From assembly GCA_963601185.1 (NCBI GenBank), contig CAVCEE010000004.1:62001-126000 (forward strand): a stretch of DNA of 64,000 bases, in the 5' to 3' direction. Below, piece after piece: positions 8,926 through 17,463 of this stretch. The notes beneath the pieces are model-generated. The model worked only from the letters and a program-made list of their open reading frames with translations. It was not told where the DNA came from and made no database searches. How positions within the stretch are numbered: the first letter of the stretch is position 1; every line of letters begins with the position of its first letter. Both the position numbers and the translations under genes were made by a program. Origin of the DNA: Limisoma sp963601185 (GTDB taxonomy: Bacteria > Bacteroidota > Bacteroidia > Bacteroidales > Muribaculaceae).

Positions 8926-10452
8926 ATGAACGCAAAAAACACAATCATAGCAGCAGCGACGTTGGCTCTTGCCGTAAGCGGCTTCAATGCCGACGCCAAG
9001 AGTTTCAAGCGTGGCGTGGGAGAGAACACCTTCAACCGTGAAGAAGAGATTACGGCAGTGCGTCCCGGGTCGTCATGGTTCTACAACTGGGCAAACACAC
9101 CGAACACCAACGTGACCGATGTGCCGGGCGAGGACTTCGAGTTCATACCGATGTGCTGGAACGCCAGTTACAACGCCGACAACATCCGCAACTATTGCAA
9201 GGCTCACCCTGAAACCAAATATCTGCTCGGCTTCAACGAACCGAACTTCAAGAACCAGGCCAATATGACCCCTGAGGTGGCTGCGGCGGCATGGCCGGCA
9301 GTGCAGGCTCTCGCCAAGGAACTCGGGTTGAAACTCGTCGGCCCGGCGGTCAACTATTCGCCCGACGGCGAGGAGAACGACCCCTACAACTGGTATGCCA
9401 AGTTTGTAGCCCTTGTGGGCAACGATGCCTTCGACTACATTGCCATCCACAACTATTCTGGCGGCACAGACGGCATGAAGGGCATGATTGACAAGTTCTA
9501 CGAACTCTACAACAAGCCGATATGGCTCACGGAGTTCTGCTACTGGCCGAGCGGCGTGACCATCACCCCGTCGTCGCAAATCTCGTCGATGGTGTCGCAG
9601 TTGGAGTATTTGGAAAAGAGCGACCGAGTGTTCCGCTATGCGTGGTTCAAGGCCAAAGGCTCTACCACCAATTCACCAGCCTATGCGCTGATTGTGCCTA
9701 AGAATGGTGACGGCGAGCGCGAACTCTCCGAGCAGGGCAAGGTCTACACCTATATGACCGATTTCGACGAGACAGTCTATCACTCGACCACCGAGACTGT
9801 GCCAGCCACCGAATATATCAACTCGAAATCGCTGATGCTTGGTTCGACCTACGATGGTCAGAACCCCAAGCCGATAGAGATAACCCAGTTTAATGCCGGT
9901 GCCTACGCCGACTATCAGTTTGACGTGGCAGAGGCAGGAACCTACACCCTTACGCTCCGAGTGAGCGGTATGGGCGAGCCTACGCGTTTCGATCCTACGA
10001 TAGGCATCTACAGCGTAGACAATGACGGCAATGTGCTGTCGACCCTCGCCAACGCTCGCCAGTTTGCCTTGTCCAACGATGAGAAAGTCTATCAGGACGT
10101 GACTTTCTCCATGACCCTTGCAGCAGGCAAACAGCGCATCCGCATCAAGGACGATGGTCCATATTCACCGAGCGGTATCCACATCAGCACACTCACGTTC
10201 AACCCCAACGGCGCTGTCGAGGGGCTGACCGTCGACACCGAAAAGGTGGCATGCCACTATGCCGGCGGCAAACTCCAGTTTACGGGCAACGTCACTGTGG
10301 CTACAGCCACGGTCTACGACCTTAACGGTCGAACGGTGGCAGAAGGCGCAGTTGAGGGCAACGCTCTCGCTGCCACGCTCGGCAATGGTGTTTATCTCGT
10401 CCGTGCAGTGACCGCCGACGGCGTTGCGACAACGGTTAAAGTAGTAAAATGA
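8926..10452 (+). CDS. GH128 endo-beta-1,3-glucanase with beta-sandwich and T9SS sorting domain
   Basis: 508 residues starting 11 bases after the GH3 stop. After a signal peptide (to about residue 24) comes a glycosyl-hydrolase catalytic-core barrel: KYLLGFNEPNFK places the acid/base at E105 and PIWLTEFCYWP places the nucleophile at E203, the signature of family GH128. Residues ~300-430 form a CBM6/malectin-like beta-sandwich (AGTYTLTLRVSG ... GKQRIRIKDDG). The C-terminus (ATVYDLNGRTVAEG ... GVYLVRAV) is a T9SS-like sorting domain. GH128 enzymes known to me act on beta-1,3-glucan, which strongly supports the substrate given for the whole locus. Last gene of the locus; a terminator follows. Confidence 0.9.
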   Translation: MNAKNTIIAAATLALAVSGFNADAKSFKRGVGENTFNREEEITAVRPGSSWFYNWANTPNTNVTDVPGEDFEFIPMCWNASYNADNIRNYCKAHPETKYLLGFNEPNFKNQANMTPEVAAAAWPAVQALAKELGLKLVGPAVNYSPDGEENDPYNWYAKFVALVGNDAFDYIAIHNYSGGTDGMKGMIDKFYELYNKPIWLTEFCYWPSGVTITPSSQISSMVSQLEYLEKSDRVFRYAWFKAKGSTTNSPAYALIVPKNGDGERELSEQGKVYTYMTDFDETVYHSTTETVPATEYINSKSLMLGSTYDGQNPKPIEITQFNAGAYADYQFDVAEAGTYTLTLRVSGMGEPTRFDPTIGIYSVDNDGNVLSTLANARQFALSNDEKVYQDVTFSMTLAAGKQRIRIKDDGPYSPSGIHISTLTFNPNGAVEGLTVDTEKVACHYAGGKLQFTGNVTVATATVYDLNGRTVAEGAVEGNALAATLGNGVYLVRAVTADGVATTVKVVK

Positions 10453-10500
10453 TTGTCGTGTTTCATAAGTAAAAAAGATAGGTTTGTTAATGTTTGTAGC

Positions 10501-10526
10501 AGCGGGATTGCGTGAGTAATCCCGCT
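10501..10526 (+). terminator. Terminator of the glucan locus
   Basis: AGCGGGATT / AATCCCGCT stem (9 bp) with an 8-base loop, followed by TTGCTTTTATT. It lies about 50 bases after the GH128 stop. Confidence 0.75.
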
Positions 10527-10606
10527 TTGCTTTTATTGTGATGCGACTTTTTTCATAAAAATGCAATAATATTTGCAAAAAAAGTGATTATCAGAAATTA
10601 AAATAT

Positions 10607-10614
10607 TAAATTTG
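10607..10614 (+). promoter_or_regulatory. Bacteroidetes -7 element TAAATTTG upstream of the repeat protein gene
   Basis: TAAATTTG fits TAnnTTTG about 100 bases before the start at 10711. No well-spaced TTTG -33 element is visible, so the promoter is tentative. The rest of 10453-10710 holds only the terminator and AT-rich sequence. Confidence 0.4.
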
Positions 10615-10710
10615 CATCGGAAAAGATTGTCACTCTACTAAGATTTGTGGAAAAGTGTTTGAGCGTAGGGACTATCGATTGAAAATAGAACAGTTCTAAA
10701 TATTATTTTT

Positions 10711-12540
10711 ATGAAGAAATTTTATTCTCTTATCTTGACGACCGTATTGGCGTCAGTGGGATTCAGCGCTTCGGCTTATGAGGCTCTTGATCCTACAGCA
10801 GTAAAGGAAGGCAAGTATGTCATTGCCGGCAAGACTGCTGATTCCGATCAGATTTATCTGATGAAGAACGAGACTTACTCGAACTACTACGTTGGTGCGA
10901 CAGCATCTACACTCGATGGCACAGAAACGTTTGCCGACGAGAACGTCTTCACTGTTGCCAAATCTGGCGAAGGCTACACAATCCAAGGCGCAGACGGCAA
11001 GTATGTTACTATCGTGAAAAACGGTGGGCACTACAACCTTACCGTAGGCAATGACGCATCTGATGCAGTATGGACATTCGCTGACCACGACGGTGCAACT
11101 CAAGCAACCTATGGCGATTATTCAGACTACTTCATGTCGTTTATGATGTACAAGAGCACTACTCCTGAATTTGCTACAGGTTCTGCCGATACACATATCC
11201 GTCCTACATTCTACTATGTAGACGGCGAAGACGACGTGCTTCTTCCACCTACAATCACCATCTCTGGCTCGAAGAACGCCGATGATGAGTATGAAGGCGA
11301 TGTAGAAGTGTCAGTTGCTCTTCCAGAAGGTGCTGAGTCAATGTATGTCGAAGTGAGGCAAGACGGCTCAGTAATTGAGTCAGTAGTGGCGACTGGCGAC
11401 TGGTCAAACACCTACAGCCAGGCAGGCTCTTATGTTATTGAAGCAACTGCATACAAGGGTGAAGCGACTTCAGACGTAAACTCTTCCAACTTTACAATCG
11501 CTGACGCAGGTGCAATCCCTGCTCCGACAGTCACCCTCTCCGGCACACAGAATGCCGACGGCAACTATGTAGGTGAGGTTACGGTAAACGTTGACTATCC
11601 GGAAGGCTCAGATGTGGCATACGTTACAATCCGCAAGGACGACGATGAGATCAACGATGTTGAAATCCACGCAGACTGGTCAGACACATACAGCGAAGCA
11701 GGTTCTTACTCTATCGTTGCCCAGGCTTATGCAGGTTTTGACGAGTCGAAACTGAACATTGTAAACTTCACAATCGTTGAAGACGACGAACCAGGCGAAG
11801 ATGTTTCTTTCGTTCTCGCTACTTCTACATCACAGTTGGTTGAAGGCACTAAGGCTCTGTTTGTTTGCGCAGATGGTCCGGACGACAGCGGCAACTACAC
11901 TTACCACACATTGTCAACTACACTCAACTGCAGCAAGGACAATGCTCACTACGTACAGAGCACTACAGTTGACGTTGTAGACGGCAAGATCACTGAAGTC
12001 GGCGCAGACGTGGCAGACTTCACTGTAGGCAAGTCAGGCGAATACTTCACATTCTATACTGAGGATTCAGCAGACGAGAGCGGCAATGCCAAGGCTGGCT
12101 ACATCTGCTCTTACAGCAGCGAAAAGAACTCAATGGACATCCAGTCTGAACTCGCCGACAATGGCAAGTGGAATGTGACTATCTCCGACGACGGCTTGGC
12201 TAAGGTATTGGCGCAAGGCGATTTCGAGCGCAACTCGTTGATGTACAACTACAACGCATTCCGTTGCTACAACCCTGAAACTACAGGTGTCGCAACAACA
12301 TTGTCAATCTACGTTGTTGACATGTCGTCAGTCAAGAAAGTGGCAGCCGATGAGGCTACAATCGTTGCAACTACAGGTGCAGTCAAAGTAAAGGCAAACA
12401 ACGCCCGTGCAGAGGTCTACACTATCGCAGGTGCAAAGGTTAACTCAACAATGGTTAACGGCGAAGCAACTATCAACCTCGCATCAGGACTCTACATTGT
12501 CCGCGTAGGCAACACAGTTGCAAAGGTAGTGGTTAAGTAA
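10711..12540 (+). CDS. Secreted repeat protein with T9SS-like sorting domain, function unknown
   Basis: 609 residues with a signal peptide ending near SASAYE. An N-terminal globular region (25-175) is followed by two ~87-residue repeats (179-266 and 271-357), each starting TITISGSKNADDEY or TVTLSGTQNADGNY and ending in a NFTI strand; they look like Ig-like or PKD-like beta-sandwiches. A second globular region (365-540) and a C-terminal sorting domain (AEVYTIAGAKV ... GLYIVRVGNTVAKVVVK) follow. No catalytic motif is visible. It has its own promoter region and terminator, so it is not clearly part of the glucan locus, but a surface adhesin or glycan-binding role is reasonable. Confidence 0.75.
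   Translation: MKKFYSLILTTVLASVGFSASAYEALDPTAVKEGKYVIAGKTADSDQIYLMKNETYSNYYVGATASTLDGTETFADENVFTVAKSGEGYTIQGADGKYVTIVKNGGHYNLTVGNDASDAVWTFADHDGATQATYGDYSDYFMSFMMYKSTTPEFATGSADTHIRPTFYYVDGEDDVLLPPTITISGSKNADDEYEGDVEVSVALPEGAESMYVEVRQDGSVIESVVATGDWSNTYSQAGSYVIEATAYKGEATSDVNSSNFTIADAGAIPAPTVTLSGTQNADGNYVGEVTVNVDYPEGSDVAYVTIRKDDDEINDVEIHADWSDTYSEAGSYSIVAQAYAGFDESKLNIVNFTIVEDDEPGEDVSFVLATSTSQLVEGTKALFVCADGPDDSGNYTYHTLSTTLNCSKDNAHYVQSTTVDVVDGKITEVGADVADFTVGKSGEYFTFYTEDSADESGNAKAGYICSYSSEKNSMDIQSELADNGKWNVTISDDGLAKVLAQGDFERNSLMYNYNAFRCYNPETTGVATTLSIYVVDMSSVKKVAADEATIVATTGAVKVKANNARAEVYTIAGAKVNSTMVNGEATINLASGLYIVRVGNTVAKVVVK
11245..11781 (+). repeat. Two tandem Ig-like repeats inside the secreted protein
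   Basis: Units at about 11245-11508 and 11521-11781 encode the matching patterns SGxxNADxxYxGxVxVxVxxPEG ... DWSxTYSxAGSYxIxAxAY ... NFTI. The repeats are diverged at the DNA level, so this is an old duplication. Confidence 0.8.
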
Positions 12541-12566
12541 TCACATCCATACAGATAAACCAACAG

Positions 12567-12594
12567 AGGGCTGGACAAGCGATTGTCCGGCCCT
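12567..12594 (+). terminator. Rho-independent terminator
   Basis: 12-bp stem AGGGCTGGACAA / TTGTCCGGCCCT (one G-T pair), loop GCGA, then TTTTT. It ends the transcript of the repeat protein gene. Confidence 0.85.
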
Positions 12595-12646
12595 TTTTGC
12601 TGTTTACGGATGTTTTCACTATCTTCGGACAAAAATTCAGGAAACG

Positions 12647-12976
12647 ATGAAAATGAAAGATATATTCAAGTCGCCGGAGAAGGTCGTGTGGGCTGGCTTT
12701 GGCGCGTCGGTGGCGGCACTAGCGATCTATGGAGTGCTGTTTGCCACGACAGGGGTGATTGCGTCTGCGATGATGCAGTTGATGTGCTGGCTGGTGGTTG
12801 TGCTGTCGCTCGCCGGGATGGCAGTGTCGGTGTGGGGAATGTCGATGTGGACTCTCCTCGACACGCCCAAGTGGATGCACTTCACTGGCATCGGTGTCAG
12901 CGTGGTCAACATCCTGTTGCCCCTTCCTTCTGCCGCTTATCTGCTGATAAGCACCTATGTGGCGATGCTGGGATAG
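12647..12976 (+). CDS. Small integral membrane protein, unknown function
   Basis: 109 residues. After a short charged N-terminus (MKMKDIFKSPEK) there are about three hydrophobic segments, near residues 14-33, 38-62 and 80-107, with a polar loop LLDTPKWMHFTG. I do not recognise the family. It stands between a terminator upstream and a bidirectional terminator downstream, so it is probably monocistronic. The overlapping longer frame from 12583 has no membrane or signal pattern and is rejected. Confidence 0.6.
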   Translation: MKMKDIFKSPEKVVWAGFGASVAALAIYGVLFATTGVIASAMMQLMCWLVVVLSLAGMAVSVWGMSMWTLLDTPKWMHFTGIGVSVVNILLPLPSAAYLLISTYVAMLG

Positions 12977-12980
12977 AAAA

Positions 12981-13009
12981 AAGGCTGCGCACCATCGGTG
13001 CGCAGCCTT
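12981..13009. terminator. Bidirectional terminator
   Basis: AAGGCTGCGCACC / GTGCGCAGCCTT hairpin with A-run on the left and T-richness on the minus strand reading. It serves the small membrane protein gene (+) and the GGGtGRT gene (-), which converge here. Confidence 0.85.
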
Positions 13010-13047
13010 AATGAATATAAAAGGATTTAGGATTTTCCTGTGGATGC

Positions 13048-14058
13048 TTACTTAGCAAGCGCTGTAGCAACGTCAACGGCGCAAGCCACTGTGCAGCCTA
13101 CCATTGGGTTGTTACCGATGCCGAGGAAGCCCATCATCTCAACGTGAGCAGGTACTGAAGAAGAACCAGCGAATTGAGCGTCAGAGTGCATACGACCCAT
13201 AGTGTCGGTCATGCCGTAAGAAGCAGGACCTGCAGCCATGTTGTCTGGGTGGAGTGTACGGCCTGTACCGCCACCTGATGCTACTGAGAAATAAGGCTTG
13301 CCAGCGAGTGTGCGCTCTTTCTTGTAAGTGCCTGCAACTGGGTGCTGGAAGCGAGTAGGGTTGGTTGAGTTACCTGTGATAGACACGTCAACGCCCTCTT
13401 TCCACATAATTGCCACGCCTTCGCGAACGTCGTCGGCACCGTAGCATTTCACTTTCGCGCGAGGACCTTTTGAGTAGGCGATTTCTTGAACAACCTTGAG
13501 GTCGCCAGTGAAATAGTCAAACTCAGTCTGAACGTAAGTAAAGCCGTTGATACGAGAGATGATCATAGCGGCATCCTTGCCCAGACCGTTGAGGATTACG
13601 CGGAGGGGCTCTTTGCGCACCTTGTCGGCCTTAGCGGCGATCTTGATTGCGCCTTCAGCGGCAGCAAACGACTCGTGACCAGCGAGGAATGCGAAGCACT
13701 TAGTCTCTTCGCGGAGCAGACGTGCAGCGAGGTTACCGTGACCGAGGCCAACCTTACGGTCGTCGGCAACAGAACCAGGGATGCAGAATGCCTGCAAGCC
13801 GATACCGATAGCCTCAGCGGCATCGGCAGCGTTTTTGCAGCCTTTCTTCAACGCGATAGCGCAGCCAACAACGTAGGCCCACTTTGCGTTTTCGAAGCAG
13901 ATAGGTTGAGTTTCCTCACAAGTTTTGTAAGGGTCGATGCCTGCAGCGTCGCAGATTGCATTGGCCTCTTCAATATCTTTGATACCGTTTTCGTTCAGAG
14001 CTGCAAGGATTTGCTTGATACGACGGTCTTGGCTTTCAAATTTTACTTCTCTAATCAT
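13048..14058 (-). CDS. GGGtGRT protein
   Basis: 336 residues containing the family signature GGGTGRT near residue 263, with conserved surroundings FSVASGGGTGRTLHPDNMAAGPASYG. The family occurs in anaerobes, usually next to a NifU-like scaffold as here, and has no established function that I know. The glycine/arginine-rich signature suggests a phosphate or cofactor-binding loop (inference). No signal peptide, so cytoplasmic. It starts 15 bases downstream of the Fe-S scaffold gene and shares its promoter. Two or three cysteines are present but there is no CxxC cluster motif. Confidence 0.85.
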   Translation of the reverse strand: MIREVKFESQDRRIKQILAALNENGIKDIEEANAICDAAGIDPYKTCEETQPICFENAKWAYVVGCAIALKKGCKNAADAAEAIGIGLQAFCIPGSVADDRKVGLGHGNLAARLLREETKCFAFLAGHESFAAAEGAIKIAAKADKVRKEPLRVILNGLGKDAAMIISRINGFTYVQTEFDYFTGDLKVVQEIAYSKGPRAKVKCYGADDVREGVAIMWKEGVDVSITGNSTNPTRFQHPVAGTYKKERTLAGKPYFSVASGGGTGRTLHPDNMAAGPASYGMTDTMGRMHSDAQFAGSSSVPAHVEMMGFLGIGNNPMVGCTVACAVDVATALAK

Positions 14059-14073
14059 AAAGCGGTCCTCCTA

Positions 14074-14766
14074 TTATTCTTTACGTGGGTCAATATATTT
14101 AACTGCTTCATCGAAACGACCGTAGTGGCCTTTTGCTTTTTCGATAGCCTCTTTAGGATCCTCGCCGTTTTTGATCATTTCCATCATCTTGCCGAGGTGG
14201 ATGAACTCATAGCCGATAACCTGGTTTTCCTCGTCGAGAGCCATGCGTGTGCAGTAGCCTTCGGCCATTTCCAAGTAGCGTGTGCCGGTCTTTGTTGTGC
14301 CAAACATTGTGCCCACTTGGCTGCGGAGACCTTTACCGAGGTCCTCGAGAGAAGCACCTACAGCCAAACCGCCCTCAGAGAAGGCAGACTGTGTGCGGCC
14401 GTAAACGATTTGGAGGAACAATTCGCGCATTGCTGTGTTGATAGCGTCGCAAACAAGGTCGGTGTTGAGAGCCTCGAGCAATGTCTTGCCAGGAAGGATT
14501 TCAGAAGCCATAGCGGCAGAGTGGGTCATACCAGAGCAGCCGATAGTCTCAACCAAAGCCTCTTGGATGATGCCGTCCTTCACGTTGAGTGTCAGTTTGC
14601 AGGCACCCTGTTGAGGAGCACACCAGCCGATACCGTGGGTAAGGCCGCTAATGTCTTTGATTTCTTTAGAACGCACCCATTTGCCCTCTTCAGGGATTGG
14701 AGCGCAAGGGTGGTTGGCACCCTTCTTAACGCAGCACATTTGCTGTACTTCATGAGTGTAAATCAT
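14074..14766 (-). CDS. NifU/IscU-like iron-sulfur cluster scaffold protein
   Basis: 230 residues. The stretch GWCAPQQGACKLTLNVKDG followed by VETIGCSGMTHSAAMASEIL holds the conserved cysteines of a NifU N-terminal scaffold domain. It also has an extra N-terminal CC pair (QQMCCVKKGANHPCAP) and a C-terminal ~100-residue extension not found in canonical IscU. The gene has a strong Bacteroidetes promoter and is first in a two-gene operon with the GGGtGRT protein. A role in building or transferring an Fe-S cluster to a partner, perhaps the GGGtGRT protein, is inference. Confidence 0.82.
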   Translation of the reverse strand: MIYTHEVQQMCCVKKGANHPCAPIPEEGKWVRSKEIKDISGLTHGIGWCAPQQGACKLTLNVKDGIIQEALVETIGCSGMTHSAAMASEILPGKTLLEALNTDLVCDAINTAMRELFLQIVYGRTQSAFSEGGLAVGASLEDLGKGLRSQVGTMFGTTKTGTRYLEMAEGYCTRMALDEENQVIGYEFIHLGKMMEMIKNGEDPKEAIEKAKGHYGRFDEAVKYIDPRKE

Positions 14767-14885
14767 AATGCGTCTTTAAATTAGTTCAATTAAAAATGAT
14801 TCTATCTGATAGTTATTTTTCCTGAATCAATCAGTAGTAAAATCGTAGTAAGGATTGGAAATCAGCCCTCCGGCCAATTTCTTTA

Positions 14886-14916
14886 CAAAGATAGTGCAAG
14901 CCGAGCGAAAAACAAA
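14886..14916 (-). promoter_or_regulatory. Promoter of the NifU-like/GGGtGRT operon
   Basis: On the minus strand TTTG (14916-14913), 19 bases, then TATCTTTG (14893-14886). This is an exact match to the Bacteroidetes sigma consensus, and leaves a leader of about 110 bases. Confidence 0.8.
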
Positions 14917-15017
14917 ATCAAGCACACACAATGGCGCATTGCCACTAAATTTAACATTCTTTTAGTGCAGTATTCCGTGGAGAGCCGCATTTATAGGGTA
15001 AAAAAACAAGAACTGCG

Positions 15018-15752
15018 ATGAAGAAGATTTTTATACTGACGATGATTGCCGCCGTGGCTATGGCTCTCGGCTGCCAATCGTGCAACAACGGCGATGACTC
15101 GGAAGACACGAGCATCGCAAATGCGCTCGTGACGGCGAAAACTGCCGCCGACGGCACGTTCTATCTGCAACTGGATAACACTAACACGGCGTTGCCGACC
15201 AACATCAGCAAGTCGCCTTTCGATGGCAAGCAGGTGCGTGCGCTTGCCAACTTGCAGAAGGTGGATGCCACCCACGACGGCTACTCGATGGCGGTCAAAG
15301 TGAATTGGATTGACAGTATCCTGACTAAGCAACTTGCTCCTGCCACTGCCGACAACGTTACCACCTACGGCAACGACCCTATCGAGATTGTGCGCGACTG
15401 GGTTACCATTGCCGAGGACGGCTATCTCACGCTTCGCTTCCGCACGGTTTGGGGCGGCAAGGGCACTACCCACACCATCAACCTCGTGAAGAGCGGTGAT
15501 GAAGACGCACCCTATGTGCTCCAGTTGCGCCACAACGCCAAGGGCGACACCAGTGGCGTGATAGGCGACGCACTCGTGGCGTTCGACCTGTCATCGCTGC
15601 CCGACACCAAGGGAGAGACGGTGACGCTGACCATCAAGTGGACTTCGTTTACGGGCGAAAAGTCAGCCACGTTCAAGTACTGCAGCAACAAGAGCGGCGG
15701 CGCGACGCAGATACCGTTTACCGATGCGCTTAACAATGCACTGATAAAATAG
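15018..15752 (+). CDS. NigD-like lipoprotein
   Basis: 244 residues beginning with a lipoprotein-type signal (MALGCQSCNNG; either cysteine could be acylated). The block YLTLRFRTVWGGKGTTHTINLV is typical of the NigD-like family, which is common in Bacteroidales; NigD itself was named from a bacteriocin-associated operon, but the general role of the family is unknown. C-terminal part is a beta-rich domain ending ATFKYCSNKSGG. It appears to be alone with no adjoining nig genes, so I infer only a cell-envelope location. Confidence 0.7.
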   Translation: MKKIFILTMIAAVAMALGCQSCNNGDDSEDTSIANALVTAKTAADGTFYLQLDNTNTALPTNISKSPFDGKQVRALANLQKVDATHDGYSMAVKVNWIDSILTKQLAPATADNVTTYGNDPIEIVRDWVTIAEDGYLTLRFRTVWGGKGTTHTINLVKSGDEDAPYVLQLRHNAKGDTSGVIGDALVAFDLSSLPDTKGETVTLTIKWTSFTGEKSATFKYCSNKSGGATQIPFTDALNNALIK

Positions 15753-15801
15753 ATTCCTGCTTATTATTAAACTTTAGTTTGTTTGGTTTAATTTTGTCGT
15801 T

Positions 15802-15827
15802 GGGCGGTTGTTGAGCAACCGCCGCCC
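15802..15827 (+). terminator. GC-rich hairpin between two lipoprotein genes
   Basis: GGGCGGTTG / CAACCGCC(G)CCC with loop TTGAG; no T-run follows on the + strand. It may be a weak terminator of the NigD-like gene. Confidence 0.45.
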
Positions 15828-15867
15828 AGCGATTTGCTTTCAGTGAAAATTCAAAATCATCATAACA

Positions 15868-16353
15868 ATGAAAAAATTAATGTTTCTTACCTTGGCAACG
15901 GCGGCATTGCTCTGCTCTTGCCACACTTCCAAAAACACCGAATCGAAGCAGGCAGATGCCGTTACCGCTGCCACTCAGGCGGCTGAAATCCCCTACGCCG
16001 TGGCAAACCGCTACTTCGTGCGCAACGACGTGAAGAAGTTGCCTAACGGAAAAATCGCTTCGCAGAAGGATTTCGACGCCAATTTCGGCATGGCTACCGT
16101 GATGGGTGAGGGCGGAATGCCTACGGAAATCGATTTCACCAAGCAGTATGTGATTGCGGTGAGCAAGCCGGAAACAAACAAGGATACCGAGATAGTGCCG
16201 GTAAGCCTCAAGAGCGACGGCGACGGCGGTCTGGTGTTCACCTATCACCTCAAAGAGGGCGCAACGCGTTCCTACACAACACTCCCTTCGTTGGTGGTTG
16301 TTGTTGACAAGAAATACAAAGGACACGTTTCGCTCAGCGAAATAGTAGACTAA
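15868..16353 (+). CDS. Putative lipoprotein, unknown function
   Basis: 161 residues with a lipobox-like end to the signal peptide (ALLCSCHTS). The mature part is a compact beta-rich domain (VANRYFVRNDVKKLP, FTKQYVIAVSKPETN, LVVVVDKKYKGHVSLSEIVD) with no motif I can name. It is followed by a very strong terminator, so it is likely transcribed alone or with the NigD-like gene. Confidence 0.65.
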   Translation: MKKLMFLTLATAALLCSCHTSKNTESKQADAVTAATQAAEIPYAVANRYFVRNDVKKLPNGKIASQKDFDANFGMATVMGEGGMPTEIDFTKQYVIAVSKPETNKDTEIVPVSLKSDGDGGLVFTYHLKEGATRSYTTLPSLVVVVDKKYKGHVSLSEIVD

Positions 16354-16381
16354 ATAGCCAATAATTTTCTCATAATCAAAC

Positions 16382-16415
16382 GACAAGCGCGACAGTATCC
16401 ACTGTCGCGCTTGTC
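16382..16415 (+). terminator. Strong rho-independent terminator
   Basis: A perfect 15-bp stem, GACAAGCGCGACAGT / ACTGTCGCGCTTGTC, with loop ATCC and AATTTTTT after it. It separates the lipoprotein gene from the convergent tRNA-Arg. Confidence 0.92.
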
Positions 16416-16424
16416 AATTTTTTG

Positions 16425-16496
16425 TAGCTCCGCCGAGAATCGAACTCGGATCTAAAGTTTAGGAAACTTCTATTCTATCCGTTGAACTACAGAGCC
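16425..16496 (-). tRNA. tRNA-Arg (anticodon CCT)
   Basis: 72 nt folding into a full cloverleaf: acceptor GGCTCTG/CGGAGCT with two G-U pairs, D stem GTTC/GAAT, anticodon stem GAAGT/ACTTT around loop TTCCTAA, T arm CCGAG-TTCGATT-CTCGG, discriminator A. The anticodon CCT reads AGG. CCA is not encoded. Confidence 0.95.
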
Positions 16497-16520
16497 AGCC
16501 TATGTCTTTTTTCGCGTATG

Positions 16521-16550
16521 CAAAATTACAAAAAAAATGCGTTCTGCAAA
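16521..16550 (-). promoter_or_regulatory. Promoter of tRNA-Arg
   Basis: Minus strand TTTG (16550-16547), 18 bases, TAATTTTG (16528-16521), with transcription expected to begin a few bases before the tRNA 5' leader. Confidence 0.7.
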
Positions 16551-16563
16551 ATGTAGCAGTCCG

Positions 16564-17463
16564 TTATCGCTCGATTGTGGCTTTCAGTCCGCTTTCGGCA
16601 ATCAGCGCATTGATGTCGGCCTCGGTGCGGTTGAACGGTCCAGAGTGTTCGAGTTTGAGCGATGACATTGCCGCTGCGAAGCATCCTGCTTCGGCTATCG
16701 ACGCGCCGCAGGCACGCTTGTAGAGGTAGCCGGTGGAGTAGGTGTCGCCGCAGCCGGTGGCATCGACCACTTCGCGCGTAGGGAATGCTGGCACGATGGT
16801 AAACTCGTTGCCGTCGTAGATTACTGAGCCGTAACTGCCGAGGGTGATGCACACCTCCTTCACGCCCCAGCCAGCGAGCGTCAGCGCGGCAGACTTCACG
16901 TCGGAGTAGCCTGTAAGTGCTTCAATCTCAAACTCGTTGACCTTGAGGATGTCGACATAGCGCAGATAGTCACGCTTGTTTGCCCAGTCGATGGAGTAGA
17001 CCTTTTCGCCCCTCACTTCTCGCAGATAGCCTTGAGCGTCGACCGACAGGATGCCTTTTGCGGAGAGCATCTCAAACACGTCGATGGAGAAATCGTCGGC
17101 GAGGAGCGATCCGAGGTGGTAGATGTCGGCATCGATATTGCTAAGCGACTGCGCCGTGAACGGATCGGCTTTCGCCAGCACGCGCTGGGTGCGGCTGTTC
17201 TGGTTCTCGCCGTATTTGTTCTCGAAAAACACGGTGTGGCGCGTGGGTAGCACCACCACGTCAACGCCGAGGGCGCGGATGTCGTTGACCGACTTCATCT
17301 CGCTTTCCGCCACAGCGGTGACCAACTGGAAATTGGCGTTGGGGTTGATACTGTTGATACCGTGGGCAAAGTAGAACGAAGTGCCGCCAGGCATCTCCAC
17401 TTCAGTCTTGGGGGTTATGATTTTGTCGAGCGTAATGTGCCCGATGCAACATATCTTTTTCAT
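16564..17463 (-). CDS. PfkB-family carbohydrate/nucleoside kinase
   Basis: 299 residues with the start chosen at 17463 (MKKICCIGHITLDKI); an in-frame extension adds 12 residues that do not fit the family N-terminus. N-terminal GHITLDKI and PGGTSFYFAHG are the sugar-binding region, and the C-terminal ATGCGDTYSTGY contains the catalytic aspartate and anion hole of the ribokinase/PfkB family. It would phosphorylate a sugar or nucleoside with ATP in the cytoplasm; I cannot tell which. It stands alone, with a -7-like TATCTTTG at 17504-17497 on the minus strand. Confidence 0.87.
   Translation of the reverse strand: MKKICCIGHITLDKIITPKTEVEMPGGTSFYFAHGINSINPNANFQLVTAVAESEMKSVNDIRALGVDVVVLPTRHTVFFENKYGENQNSRTQRVLAKADPFTAQSLSNIDADIYHLGSLLADDFSIDVFEMLSAKGILSVDAQGYLREVRGEKVYSIDWANKRDYLRYVDILKVNEFEIEALTGYSDVKSAALTLAGWGVKEVCITLGSYGSVIYDGNEFTIVPAFPTREVVDATGCGDTYSTGYLYKRACGASIAEAGCFAAAMSSLKLEHSGPFNRTEADINALIAESGLKATIER

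Noticed and set aside
13486..14784. 432-residue open frame on the + strand
   Set aside because: It is fully antisense to the GGGtGRT and NifU-like genes, which have recognisable family motifs; the frame arises from GC-biased codon positions.
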